A DNA stretch of 64,000 nucleotides. It comes from an uncultured Burkholderiales bacterium (GTDB lineage: Bacteria; Pseudomonadota; Gammaproteobacteria; Burkholderiales; Burkholderiaceae_C). The stretch lies in the NCBI GenBank assembly GCA_903886485.1, contig CAISMH010000014.1, positions 1-64,000 on the forward strand, given 5' to 3'. Of the stretch, positions 34,660 to 42,568 are shown piece by piece. A program made the position numbers and the translations under genes. Numbering within the stretch: position 1 is the first letter of the stretch; the number at the start of each line of letters is the position of its first letter. The notes below the pieces were generated by a model that did no database searches, was not told the origin of the DNA, and saw only the letters and a list, made by a program, of their open reading frames with translations.

Positions 34660-35853
34660 TCATTGGCCTTCCATGGCACGCTGAAAAATAGTTTCGACTT
34701 GGCTTGCAATTTCATCCCAACCCAAATGCGCAACACTTGAACGCGCAGATTCGCGTGCGCGCGCCAATATCGCTGGGTCATGGGTAATCTCTAAGGCACG
34801 TGCGACATAGCTGTGTGGTTCTTTGCTGTCGATCAACCATCCACTTTGGTGGTTGTGAATGAAGTCACTGGCGGCAGCGCAATCAAACGCCAACACAGGC
34901 GTGCCACATGCCATGGCCTCTAAAGTGACGTTGCCAAATGTTTCCGTCAAACTGGGAAACAACAGCAAGTCGGCGCTGGCATAGAGTGTTGCCAATTGCT
35001 CATGGCTGCACATGCCCATGAAGACAGCGTCTGGGCATTTGCTCTCGATCATGCCGCGCATGGGGCCATCGCCGGCGAAAACCATTTTGACTTTGCGACC
35101 TGCAGCGATCAGGGCTTGGTAGGTTTGAGTTGTGAGGTCTAGGTTTTTTTCAGCAGCTAGTCGCCCGACAGACAGAAGCACGGTGGTTTCAGGCGTGACA
35201 TGCCAGCTTTCACGCATGGCGGCACTGCGCTTGTTGGGGTGAAATAATTGTGTGTCTACGCCTCGCGCTACGACTTTCAAATTTTTAAAGCCAAGTGCCT
35301 CTAATTGATATTTCATGGCCAATGTGGGCACCATGGTGAAGGCGGTTCTGTTGTGAAACTTTCTCAAATACGCAACGATGGGTTTGCTCAACCAGCCCAC
35401 TCCGTAATGCTCGCAATAGCTATGGAAATTCGTTCGAAAATCCGATGTCACGGGCAGACGAAGGGTGTGCGCGGCCTGCAGGGCTGACCAACTCAGCGGG
35501 CCCTCTGTTGCAATGTGAACCAAGTCTGGCCTTTTGGTGCTCCACGCTTTGATCAACGCCTTTTTGCTAGGCAAGCCCAGTTTGAGTTGCGGGTACCTAG
35601 GAATGGGTAAACCTCGCAGCAATAGCTCTGACCATCCCTTGTGTTCAAGCCCTTCGTCGTCCTTGTCTTGGCGCGGACGAATCAACTGAATCGTGTGGTG
35701 TCTCTTGCCTAAGTGATGAATCAGTTTGGACAAGGTGACAGCAACACCATTGACCTCAGGCGGCCAAGTTTCTGTCACGACAGCGATTCTTAAAAAACGT
35801 TGAGCAGGTTCAAAATTCTCAACGGTGATAGGTGCAGTGGGTGATAGTTCCAT
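34660..35853 (-). CDS. GT4 glycosyltransferase (second lipid glycosyltransferase candidate)
   Basis: A GT-B enzyme (397 aa) related to but clearly different from the Agt-like protein. N-terminus RIAVVTETWPPEVNGVAVTLSKL, then HIATEGPLSWSALQAAHTL, TSDFRTNFHSY, a UDP-sugar loop VGRLAAEKNLDL and the EX7E motif ETFGNVTLEAMACGTPVLAFD. It resembles SqdX/MgtA-type enzymes that glycosylate diacylglycerol or lipid acceptors. No sqdB is present nearby, so sulfolipid synthesis is unlikely. It converges on lplT with 1 bp between stops. Confidence 0.83.
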   Translation of the reverse strand: MELSPTAPITVENFEPAQRFLRIAVVTETWPPEVNGVAVTLSKLIHHLGKRHHTIQLIRPRQDKDDEGLEHKGWSELLLRGLPIPRYPQLKLGLPSKKALIKAWSTKRPDLVHIATEGPLSWSALQAAHTLRLPVTSDFRTNFHSYCEHYGVGWLSKPIVAYLRKFHNRTAFTMVPTLAMKYQLEALGFKNLKVVARGVDTQLFHPNKRSAAMRESWHVTPETTVLLSVGRLAAEKNLDLTTQTYQALIAAGRKVKMVFAGDGPMRGMIESKCPDAVFMGMCSHEQLATLYASADLLLFPSLTETFGNVTLEAMACGTPVLAFDCAAASDFIHNHQSGWLIDSKEPHSYVARALEITHDPAILARARESARSSVAHLGWDEIASQVETIFQRAMEGQ

Positions 35854-35938
35854 GCCCTTATGTTGGTGTGGGAATTTAACAGCTTGATGACATGACAGAT
35901 ATTTGATGTTTTTATTTCATGTCGATATCGATTGTGTT

Positions 35939-35956
35939 TGTCATCGATTTTTCACA
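35939..35956 (+). promoter_or_regulatory. Pho box upstream of the His-rich membrane protein gene
   Basis: TGTCAT-CGATT-TTTCACA, followed directly by a third half-site (TGTCAG) at 35957-35962, 44 bp before the start at 36000. Its orientation is towards the plus-strand gene; it may also influence the divergent glycosyltransferase. Confidence 0.8.
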
Positions 35957-35999
35957 TGTCAGGCTCATGATTGGCTGGTTTTAAAACACATGAGGAACT

Positions 36000-36614
36000 A
36001 TGGCTGTGAAAAACTTTTTTGAAGACTTGCGAATTCAACGCTGGGATGACCATCGTTACTACCACCACTGCCGCATCAATCAATCGTTGCACTTGCTCAG
36101 TGCCATATGCTTTTTGATTTCGTATGTTTTGTTGTTCATTGATCCTGCTTGGGCCGCTTTACTGGCTTGGATGGTCTCCATGACAGCGCGTCAGTCTGGG
36201 CATTTCTTTTTTGAACCCTTGGGCTATGACCACGTGAACCAAGCCAGCAATGACTACAAAGAGGAAATCAAGGTGGGTTACAACCTGCGCCGTAAAGTGA
36301 TCTTGCTCAGTATTTGGGTCTTGCTGCCTTTGGTGATTTACTACTTCCCAGGGAAATTTGATGTGGTTCCAACCCATGACAACTTAGTCGAGTTTTTACA
36401 CGCGGTCGGCGATGCATGGTTGCTTTTGGGTGTGGGCGGTTTGCTGTTCAGGACCATTCATCTTTGCTTCATCAAGAACATTCAAACGGGTTTGGTTTGG
36501 ATGACGAAAATTTTGACTGACCCATTTCATGACGTTTATCTTTATCACAAAGCGCCGTTGCAGCTGCTGCGTGGTCAGCGATTTGACGCCAATTTTTTAA
36601 ACGCCAGTCACTGA
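36000..36614 (+). CDS. His-rich integral membrane protein, possibly lipid-modifying
   Basis: A 204-residue protein with about four helices. Conserved-looking polar residues cluster at membrane edges: HRYYHHCRINQSLH, ARQSGHFFFEPLGYDHVNQ and KVGYNLRRKV. The spacing of His residues recalls membrane non-haem-iron enzymes (fatty-acid hydroxylase or Mpo1/DUF962-like), but I cannot assign it with certainty. TGAGGAACT precedes ATG 36000. A good Pho box in front and the lipid genes around suggest a role in lipid modification, e.g. hydroxylation, under phosphate limitation (inference). Confidence 0.72.
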   Translation: MAVKNFFEDLRIQRWDDHRYYHHCRINQSLHLLSAICFLISYVLLFIDPAWAALLAWMVSMTARQSGHFFFEPLGYDHVNQASNDYKEEIKVGYNLRRKVILLSIWVLLPLVIYYFPGKFDVVPTHDNLVEFLHAVGDAWLLLGVGGLLFRTIHLCFIKNIQTGLVWMTKILTDPFHDVYLYHKAPLQLLRGQRFDANFLNASH

Positions 36615-36633
36615 TTGCTGAGTCTGCGACACG

Positions 36634-36662
36634 GGGCGTTCAGGCCTTGAGCCTGAACGCCC
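36634..36662. terminator. Bidirectional hairpin terminator
   Basis: A perfect 12-bp inverted repeat GGGCGTTCAGGC / GCCTGAACGCCC with a 5-nt loop between the convergent membrane protein and aminotransferase genes. T residues follow on the plus side only weakly (TTTGCGTT). It is a likely shared terminator. Confidence 0.8.
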
Positions 36663-36668
36663 TTTGCG

Positions 36669-38300
36669 TTAGCGAAACAAGGTTTCTTTCAAAATATCGC
36701 GACGAATTCGTTTGTTGGTCAATTCAGGTGTGTGCCACCACCACCCATCACTTTTCATTTGTGTGGCAGCCAACACAAAGCGTTGGACGACAGCTTCAAA
36801 ATCTGCATCGCTGTAGTTGAGGCTGAATATCAGACGCCCAGTACCAACCCAGCTCAGGGCCAAGCCATGGATTCTCAGGTAGTACTGCAGCATCCAGTTG
36901 TAGCGGCTCGGTTGTGTGTAAAACAGCGTCCACACGCTGGACATGTTGGCTGCTTGTAAAGGGATGTTGTTGGCTTGCATCGCCCCATTGAAGTACTGAG
37001 CGCGTGCATTCCAACGCGCATCCAGACCGTCATACATGGCCTGAATTTCAGGTGTTTCGAGTTGATCTAAAAACGCAGACATGGCCCCCATCACAGCAGG
37101 GTGCTCTTTGAACGTGCCGCGAGCAAAGCAAATGTCGGCAGGACGATCGGCGTGGAAACGATGCATCCATTGTTTTTTGCCACACACGACACCCACGGGG
37201 AATCCGCCTCCTAATGTTTTTCCATAGGTGACCATGTCTGCTTGAACGCCGAAATACGCCTGTGCTCCGCCTGGAGCCAGTCGAAAGCCTAGAAAGACTT
37301 CATCGAAGATCAGCACAATGCCGCGTTCTGAACAAACCTGACGTAGCTTGTGCAGCCATGCTGTGTAGGCCTGACGGTCATAGGCAGCGCGACGGCTGCT
37401 GTCGACCAAGGTGGAATCGCCGGGGGCGTTGACGTTGGGGTGCAGGGCTTGCAGTGGATTGACAAGCACGCAGGCAATGTCTTTGCGCGTGCGCAAGACC
37501 TCCAAGCTACGTTCGCTCATGTCGCTCAGGGTGTAGGTTTCACGCGGTGGCATGGGGTTGCCGGGGCCGGGTTGCACATCCTCCCACCAGCCGTGATAGG
37601 CGCCACAGAAGCGAACAATATTTTTACGCTTGGTATGGTAGCGAGCCAAACGCACCGCTTGCATGATGGCTTCGGTGCCCGACATATGAAATGAGACTTC
37701 GTCCATGCCGGAGATTTTTTTGAGTCTCTCCGCATTGCTGGCAACACAAGGATGGTAGGCCCCAAGAATAGGCCCCAAGGCTTGCGTCTTCGCCATGCCC
37801 TCGGCCATGGTCTTTTTATAAAAATCAGCGCCAAAGACATTGACGCCATAAGAGCCGGTCAGGTCATAAAACGATTGACCATCCAAGTCCGTCACGAAAA
37901 CGCCGCTGGCAGATTGCAGAAATGAGCCAACTTTCAAATGCTCTTGAACCAAAGGACTGAATTGAAAGGGCACGCGATAGGCCGAGATGAACTGCATGTC
38001 TGAGATGTTGTCGCGTGCAGCGGCCGTGGCTTGAATGCTCAAGGGGTGACGTGCTTTGAGTACCTCTGCGATTTTAAAAAATGCTTGTCGGCGAAGATTT
38101 TGAATCTCAAATGGCGCGTTGTCACATTTAAAGAATACTTGCTCGTCAAAATGGTAGCCGGGCAGCAAGCGCGCCAAACGTTTGGCCATGCGCGAGTGTC
38201 CAGCCAAAGAAGGGTGTTTGGCACGAGACAGTTGTAGTCGTCGATAAAGAGACGGCGTCAATGTTGTGAATGCGGCCAAGCTGATCCATGTGGTGTTCAC
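36669..38300 (-). CDS. Class III PLP-dependent aminotransferase, GSA-aminomutase-like, with N-terminal extension
   Basis: A 543-residue protein; residues from about 120 on are a class III aminotransferase related to glutamate-1-semialdehyde aminomutase: GVFVTDLDGQSFYDLTGSYGVN, MSGTEAIMQAVRLAR, CGAYHGWWEDVQ, VLIFDEVFLGFRLAPGG and the PLP-Lys loop TYGKTLGGGFPVG. The N-terminal 110 residues are an extension not seen in HemL. The start is GTG 38300 after AAGGAAA. It is divergent, 56 bp apart, from a phosphatidylserine-decarboxylase-like gene. Inside a Pho/lipid cluster a role in making an amino head group is conceivable; the substrate is unknown. Confidence 0.82.
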   Translation of the reverse strand: MNTTWISLAAFTTLTPSLYRRLQLSRAKHPSLAGHSRMAKRLARLLPGYHFDEQVFFKCDNAPFEIQNLRRQAFFKIAEVLKARHPLSIQATAAARDNISDMQFISAYRVPFQFSPLVQEHLKVGSFLQSASGVFVTDLDGQSFYDLTGSYGVNVFGADFYKKTMAEGMAKTQALGPILGAYHPCVASNAERLKKISGMDEVSFHMSGTEAIMQAVRLARYHTKRKNIVRFCGAYHGWWEDVQPGPGNPMPPRETYTLSDMSERSLEVLRTRKDIACVLVNPLQALHPNVNAPGDSTLVDSSRRAAYDRQAYTAWLHKLRQVCSERGIVLIFDEVFLGFRLAPGGAQAYFGVQADMVTYGKTLGGGFPVGVVCGKKQWMHRFHADRPADICFARGTFKEHPAVMGAMSAFLDQLETPEIQAMYDGLDARWNARAQYFNGAMQANNIPLQAANMSSVWTLFYTQPSRYNWMLQYYLRIHGLALSWVGTGRLIFSLNYSDADFEAVVQRFVLAATQMKSDGWWWHTPELTNKRIRRDILKETLFR

Positions 38301-38356
38301 AGTTGATTTCCTTGTGTAAGAGATGGATCTTTTTATTCAATTTAAGTGACAAGACG

Positions 38357-39259
38357 ATGAAGATTCGAAATAAATTTCAAAGTTTGCTTCTGCAAGAAGA
38401 TCTCAATTTTTTGTTAACGAACCGTATCCCGCGTATCACGCTGACGCGATTCATGGGATGGTGGAGCCAGTTGCGTCATCCGTGGATCGTGCGAGGATCG
38501 ATCGCTGTGTGGCGTTGGTTCACAGATTTAGATTTGAGCGAATCCAAGCAACAGAAATTTTTGACTTTGCATGAATGCTTCACGCGTGAGTTGCGCGCAG
38601 GTGTGCGGCCGATAGATGTCAATCCGCGCGTGCTGAGCTCACCGTGCGACGCCATCATTGGCGCTTGTGGTGAGATCCGTGATGGCACCGTCTTTCAAGC
38701 CAAAGGGTTTTCTTATAGTTTGGAAAGTCTGCTCAACGCCCCTGAGTTGATGCAGCATTGGCCAGCGCTGCTTGAGGGGGGAACGTTCATCACCATGCGG
38801 CTGACAAGCAGCATGTACCACCGTTTTCATGCACCCTGTGATGCTCACCTGAACCATGTGACTTATGTTTCAGGGGACACGTGGAATGTGAATCCAATCG
38901 CCTTGACCCGAGTGCAAGCATTGTTTTGTAAAAACGAACGTGCCATTTTGCAAATGAAGATGCCAGATGGCACGCCGTTCTTGATGGTTCCTGTTGCCGC
39001 GGTGTTGGTGGCTAGCATGCGATTTCATGCGGTCGATGTACTTTTGAATCTTCGCTACCAAGGCCCCAATGAGATTCCTTGCGATGCCATGTACGCCAAA
39101 GGTCAGGAGATGGGGTGGTTTGAGCATGGCTCCACGATTTTGATTTTCGTGCCCCCAGGGTTTGAGCTGGTCCAGGGGATTGAGTCCGGCAAAAAAATTC
39201 GTATGGGCGAGGCCTTGTTATCGATCAAGGAGAAACATGCAGACGATGGGAGCCAATAA
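38357..39259 (+). CDS. Phosphatidylserine decarboxylase-like protein
   Basis: A PSD-family protein (300 aa) with the pyruvoyl self-cleavage motif intact: Gly258-Ser259-Thr260 in FEHGSTILIFVPPGF. Other features are FTRELRAGVRPID, SPCDAIIGACGEI, the conserved MYHRFHAPCDAHL and N-terminal TRFMGWW. PSD makes PE from phosphatidylserine. As a paralogue in a Pho cluster beside an aminotransferase it might decarboxylate another amino-acid head group or lipid; this is not shown. ATG 38357 is chosen because the extension to 38288 overlaps the divergent gene. Confidence 0.87.
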   Translation: MKIRNKFQSLLLQEDLNFLLTNRIPRITLTRFMGWWSQLRHPWIVRGSIAVWRWFTDLDLSESKQQKFLTLHECFTRELRAGVRPIDVNPRVLSSPCDAIIGACGEIRDGTVFQAKGFSYSLESLLNAPELMQHWPALLEGGTFITMRLTSSMYHRFHAPCDAHLNHVTYVSGDTWNVNPIALTRVQALFCKNERAILQMKMPDGTPFLMVPVAAVLVASMRFHAVDVLLNLRYQGPNEIPCDAMYAKGQEMGWFEHGSTILIFVPPGFELVQGIESGKKIRMGEALLSIKEKHADDGSQ

Positions 39260-39354
39260 AATTTACGCTACGCTCCAAAGCAGCGAGTGAACTGGCTAAA
39301 AGAGGATTCATTCCCATGCATACTCTCAGCTCACAGATTCTTGTTTTGCGCGGC

Positions 39355-39390
39355 TGTCAGGATTGTCATGAATGTCATGCGTTTGTCATA
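39355..39390 (+). promoter_or_regulatory. Extended Pho box upstream of ppk1
   Basis: Four TGTCA half-sites at 39355, 39364, 39373 and 39384. The last two make the canonical TGTCAT-GCGTT-TGTCATA, ending 40 bp before the ppk1 start. It is the richest PhoB array in the window. Confidence 0.85.
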
Positions 39391-39430
39391 TGAGCGCGCC
39401 AAACTCAGAAAGTAGATAGGCTGGTAAAAA

Positions 39431-41560
39431 ATGACGACTGTCCCCCTCACCAAAGAGACATACACACACAAAAACTCCAAAGTTGAATGGCTAGACCGCG
39501 ACTTGAGCCTGTTGGCTTTCAATGCACGTGTGCTGGATTGGGCCAAACGTTCTGATGTCCCCCTGTTGGAGCGTCTGCGCTACTTGTGCATTGTGTCGTC
39601 CAATTTGGATGAGTTCTTTGAAGTCCGCGCTGCCTTGCACAACAGCCTTGCGCATCCCAAAGCACCTCTGGACGCTGCTGGCACGCACGCGCAACACTCG
39701 CTGAGCAAAGTCGCGCATGCCTTGGTGGAAGAGCAATACGCGCTTTACAACGATGTCCTCATGCCTGCCTTTGCCAAGGAAGGCGTGCGCATCATGTCTC
39801 ACGGGGAACGTACTTTGGCCCAGCACCAATGGGTCAAGTTATTCTTTGAACGTGAAGTGCGTCCCTTGCTGCTACCTGTGGGCTTGGACCCAGCACACCC
39901 GTTTCCGCAAGTGGCCAACAAGTCGCTCAATTTCATTGTGCGCTTGTCTGGCAAAGACGCGTTTGGCCGTGACAACGAAATCGCCATCGTCAAGGTGCCG
40001 CGCAGTTTGCCGCGTTTGATACCGCTGCCTGAGAAACTCTCGGGCAAGCGTCAACTGTTTGTTTCTATCTCTAGCGTGATTCGTGCGCATTTGAAAGACT
40101 TGTTTCCAGGTCGCGAGGTGGGGCAGTTCTCGCAATTTCGCGTGACGCGACATTCAGATTTGGCGGTCGATGAAGAAGATGTGAAGAACCTTCGCACCGC
40201 CTTGCGGAAAGGGTTGGTGCATCGCAACTATGGACAAGCTTCTCGACTGGAAGTTTCTTCGGGCTGCTCGGAGTACTTGTCTGACTTTTTGCTCCAGCAA
40301 TTTGAATTGCCACACTCGGCGTTGTACCGTGTCCACGGCCCTGTCAATTTGGTGCGTTTGAACCAGTTGATTGATTTGGTGGACAACCCCAAATGGCTGT
40401 TCCCACGCTACACCGCCAGCTATCCCCAACAGATGGTGACCAATGGGTCGATTTTTGAGTGTTTGCAAGCGGGTGATGTGATGATTCACCAGCCGTATGA
40501 AAGCTTTGATGGCGTTTTGGCATTCTTGCGTGAAGCTGTGCGCGATCCCGATGTGTTGGCGATCAAACAAACCATTTATCGCACGGGTGCGGACTCGGTG
40601 TTGATGGAGTTGCTGCGCGAAGCTGTGCAACGCGGCAAAGAGGTGACGGTGGTGGTTGAACTCAAGGCCCGCTTTGATGAAGAGGCCAATATCAACTGGG
40701 CCGAAAAGCTCGAATACATCGGCGCACAAGTGGTCTACGGTGTGGTGGGGCTCAAGACCCACGCCAAGATGCTGCTGGTGTCACGCCGTGAAGGGCGCAG
40801 CATTCGCCGCTATGCACATTTGTCGACAGGCAATTACAACCCACGCACTGCCAAGCTCTACACCGACTTGAGCCACATCACCTGTGACCCCAAACTCACA
40901 CAAGATGTGGAAAGCGTTTTCAATTTGTTGGCCAACCAAAGCAAGATTCCACGTTTGAACAAGCTCATGATTGCGCCATTTCAGTTGCAGCGCAGCTTGA
41001 TCGACAAGGTGGACAAGACCGCTGCCGCCGCTGCACGCGGTGTGTCCAGTCGCATCATCTTAAAAATGAACACCTTGACCGACGAAAAGCTCATGGAGGC
41101 TTTGGTGCGTGCAGGGCAAGCAGGTGTTCAGATTGATTTGATTGTGCGTGGTGCTTGCATGTTGCCCGCACTTCGGCCGGGCGTGACCGACAACATCCGT
41201 GTGCGCTCCATCATTGGACGTTTCTTAGAACACTCGCGTGTGTTTTATTTCCGCATTGGCAATGACGAGTCCTTGTATTTGTCGAGTGCTGATTGGATGA
41301 ACCGCAATATGTTGCGCCGTGTCGAATTGGCTTGGCCTGTGGAAGACGCCGCGCTTCGTCAACGCGTGATTGACGAGTGTTTGGTGGCTTACTTGCATGA
41401 CAACGTGGATGCTTGGAACTTGAATGCCGATGGGCAGTACGCACGCGTTCCCGCCAGCAAACCGAGAAGGGCATCAGGAAAAACCTCGGCTGTGACACCC
41501 CCGGTTGAACGTCACGGCGCGCAAGCTGCTTTGATGGCCTTGTACGCCGCAAAGCTGTGA
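39431..41560 (+). CDS. ppk1: Polyphosphate kinase 1
   Basis: Synthesises polyphosphate from ATP at the membrane face (709 aa). The N-domain starts WLDRDLSLLAFNARVLDWA; the head domain has RVTRHSDLAVDEED; the catalytic C-domains carry the autophosphorylated His in VVGLKTHAKM, STGNYNPRTAKLYTDL, and the second conserved block DESLYLSSADWMNRN. Full length, with a basic C-terminal tail. A strong PhoB array lies upstream, and sixA and ppx follow or face it, forming a polyphosphate module. Confidence 0.97.
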   Translation: MTTVPLTKETYTHKNSKVEWLDRDLSLLAFNARVLDWAKRSDVPLLERLRYLCIVSSNLDEFFEVRAALHNSLAHPKAPLDAAGTHAQHSLSKVAHALVEEQYALYNDVLMPAFAKEGVRIMSHGERTLAQHQWVKLFFEREVRPLLLPVGLDPAHPFPQVANKSLNFIVRLSGKDAFGRDNEIAIVKVPRSLPRLIPLPEKLSGKRQLFVSISSVIRAHLKDLFPGREVGQFSQFRVTRHSDLAVDEEDVKNLRTALRKGLVHRNYGQASRLEVSSGCSEYLSDFLLQQFELPHSALYRVHGPVNLVRLNQLIDLVDNPKWLFPRYTASYPQQMVTNGSIFECLQAGDVMIHQPYESFDGVLAFLREAVRDPDVLAIKQTIYRTGADSVLMELLREAVQRGKEVTVVVELKARFDEEANINWAEKLEYIGAQVVYGVVGLKTHAKMLLVSRREGRSIRRYAHLSTGNYNPRTAKLYTDLSHITCDPKLTQDVESVFNLLANQSKIPRLNKLMIAPFQLQRSLIDKVDKTAAAAARGVSSRIILKMNTLTDEKLMEALVRAGQAGVQIDLIVRGACMLPALRPGVTDNIRVRSIIGRFLEHSRVFYFRIGNDESLYLSSADWMNRNMLRRVELAWPVEDAALRQRVIDECLVAYLHDNVDAWNLNADGQYARVPASKPRRASGKTSAVTPPVERHGAQAALMALYAAKL

Positions 41561-41581
41561 TCTTGAAATGAGAGGCGAACC

Positions 41582-42082
41582 ATGGATTTGATTTTGTGGC
41601 GACATGCCGAAGCCGAAAATGCGCCCGAGGGGGGCGACGACTTATCGAGATCGCTGACGAAAAAAGGGGAGCGCCAAGCCATGCGCATGGCGTCGTGGTT
41701 GGACCGCCACTTACCAGAAGGCACACGGGTGTTGGTGAGTCCTTCGCGACGCACGCAGCAGACGGTGGCACCTTTGGGGCGCAAATTCAAGCTGCGCGAC
41801 GAGCTCGTGCCCGAGACCTCGATGGAGGATGTGCTCACTCTGCTGAAGTGGAATCCAGAAACTGGCCCGCAACTCAAGGGATGTGTGCTGCTGGTAGGTC
41901 ATCAGCCCTATTTGGGGCAATTGGTCACCCACTTGTTGGGAATGGACGAACAAGTCTGCGCCGTTCGCAAAGGCGCGGTGTGGTGGTTGCGGACCCGCGT
42001 GCGCGACGGGCAGCTTCAAACTGTGCTGCTGACCGTCGCGTGTCCAGAGCTTATTTCGAGTTCTTGGGACGACCGGTCTTGA
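41582..42082 (+). CDS. sixA: SixA-family phosphohistidine phosphatase
   Basis: A histidine-phosphatase superfamily protein (166 aa) with the catalytic LILWRHAEAE (RH motif) and the second His in LVGHQPYLG. SixA dephosphorylates phosphohistidine in phosphotransfer proteins such as NPr in E. coli. It lies 21 nt after ppk1 and so is probably co-expressed with it. Its 3' end overlaps the convergent H1-like gene by 32 bp. Confidence 0.88.
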   Translation: MDLILWRHAEAENAPEGGDDLSRSLTKKGERQAMRMASWLDRHLPEGTRVLVSPSRRTQQTVAPLGRKFKLRDELVPETSMEDVLTLLKWNPETGPQLKGCVLLVGHQPYLGQLVTHLLGMDEQVCAVRKGAVWWLRTRVRDGQLQTVLLTVACPELISSSWDDRS

Positions 42083-42479
42083 TGGTCGGCACGTTGCTTA
42101 AGGCAGCTTTGAACTGAATATCGCTCATGGCGGCGAGGGCCTTGACGCCTGCGCGCAGCAATTCGCTTTTCTTGACGGACTGACCGAGCTTACCGGCACG
42201 TAACTTCAAGCCATCGATGACCACATATTCATCTTTGGGAATGGTGAAACTGTCGCGCACCAACTTTGGTTTTTTGACTTTGGCGGGTTTCACTGCTTTG
42301 ACAGGTGTGGCTGGTTTGGCCGCAGCTTTTTTAAGAGGCGCTTTTTTGACTGCCGCTTTTTTCACCACGGGCTTTTTGACAATCGGTTTTTTAGCCGCAG
42401 GTTTTTTAGTTGCTGGTGCTTTGACTGTTTGTGCTTTGACAGCGGTTTGAACGATGGTTTTTTGTGCAGTAGTGCTCAC
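42051..42479 (-). CDS. Histone H1-like Lys/Ala/Pro-rich protein
   Basis: A 142-residue very basic protein. Residues about 15-70 are a Lys-Ala-Pro-Val low-complexity tail with repeated KKP/KKA units, typical of bacterial H1-like or AlgP/PhaF-type tails. The C-terminal part (VRDSFTIPKDEYVVIDGLKLRAGKLGQSVKKSELLRAG, in outline) is a compact domain seen in other betaproteobacterial proteins. It may bind DNA or polyphosphate. The start is GTG 42479 with AGGAA upstream. It sits downstream of ppx on the same strand, among polyphosphate genes. Confidence 0.83.
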   Translation of the reverse strand: MSTTAQKTIVQTAVKAQTVKAPATKKPAAKKPIVKKPVVKKAAVKKAPLKKAAAKPATPVKAVKPAKVKKPKLVRDSFTIPKDEYVVIDGLKLRAGKLGQSVKKSELLRAGVKALAAMSDIQFKAALSNVPTIKTGRPKNSK

Positions 42480-42505
42480 TGTTGATTCCTGAAAAATTTA
42501 AAAGA

Positions 42506-42525
42506 ATAAACAGTTTATATTGTTT
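42506..42525. promoter_or_regulatory. AT-rich palindrome in front of the H1-like gene
   Basis: ATAAAC-A-GTTTAT (42506-42518) overlaps a second inverted repeat AAACA-N8-TGTTT (42508-42525). It lies 27 bp upstream of the GTG start, in an AT-rich promoter region; an operator or simply promoter DNA. Confidence 0.45.
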
Positions 42526-42550
42526 AATTTAAAACGCCTAGTGTCATATT

Positions 42551-42568
42551 TGTCATGGTTTCGTCACA
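42551..42568 (+). promoter_or_regulatory. Pho box overlapping the 3' end of ppx
   Basis: TGTCAT-GGTTT-CGTCACA, almost identical to the pstS site, lies across the ppx stop codon. On the plus strand it points into antisense ppx; on the minus strand it lies 72 bp upstream of the H1-like gene. A further TGTCAT at 42542 precedes it. Confidence 0.6.

Noticed and set aside
34660..35853. Idea that the second GT4 is SqdX for sulfolipid synthesis
   Set aside because: No SqdB-like UDP-sulfoquinovose synthase gene is present in the window, and the motifs are shared by many GT4 enzymes.
35886..35912. Possible minus-strand Pho box before the second glycosyltransferase
   Set aside because: CTGTCATGTCATC contains TGTCAT but not the 11-bp repeat; the good site nearby points the other way.
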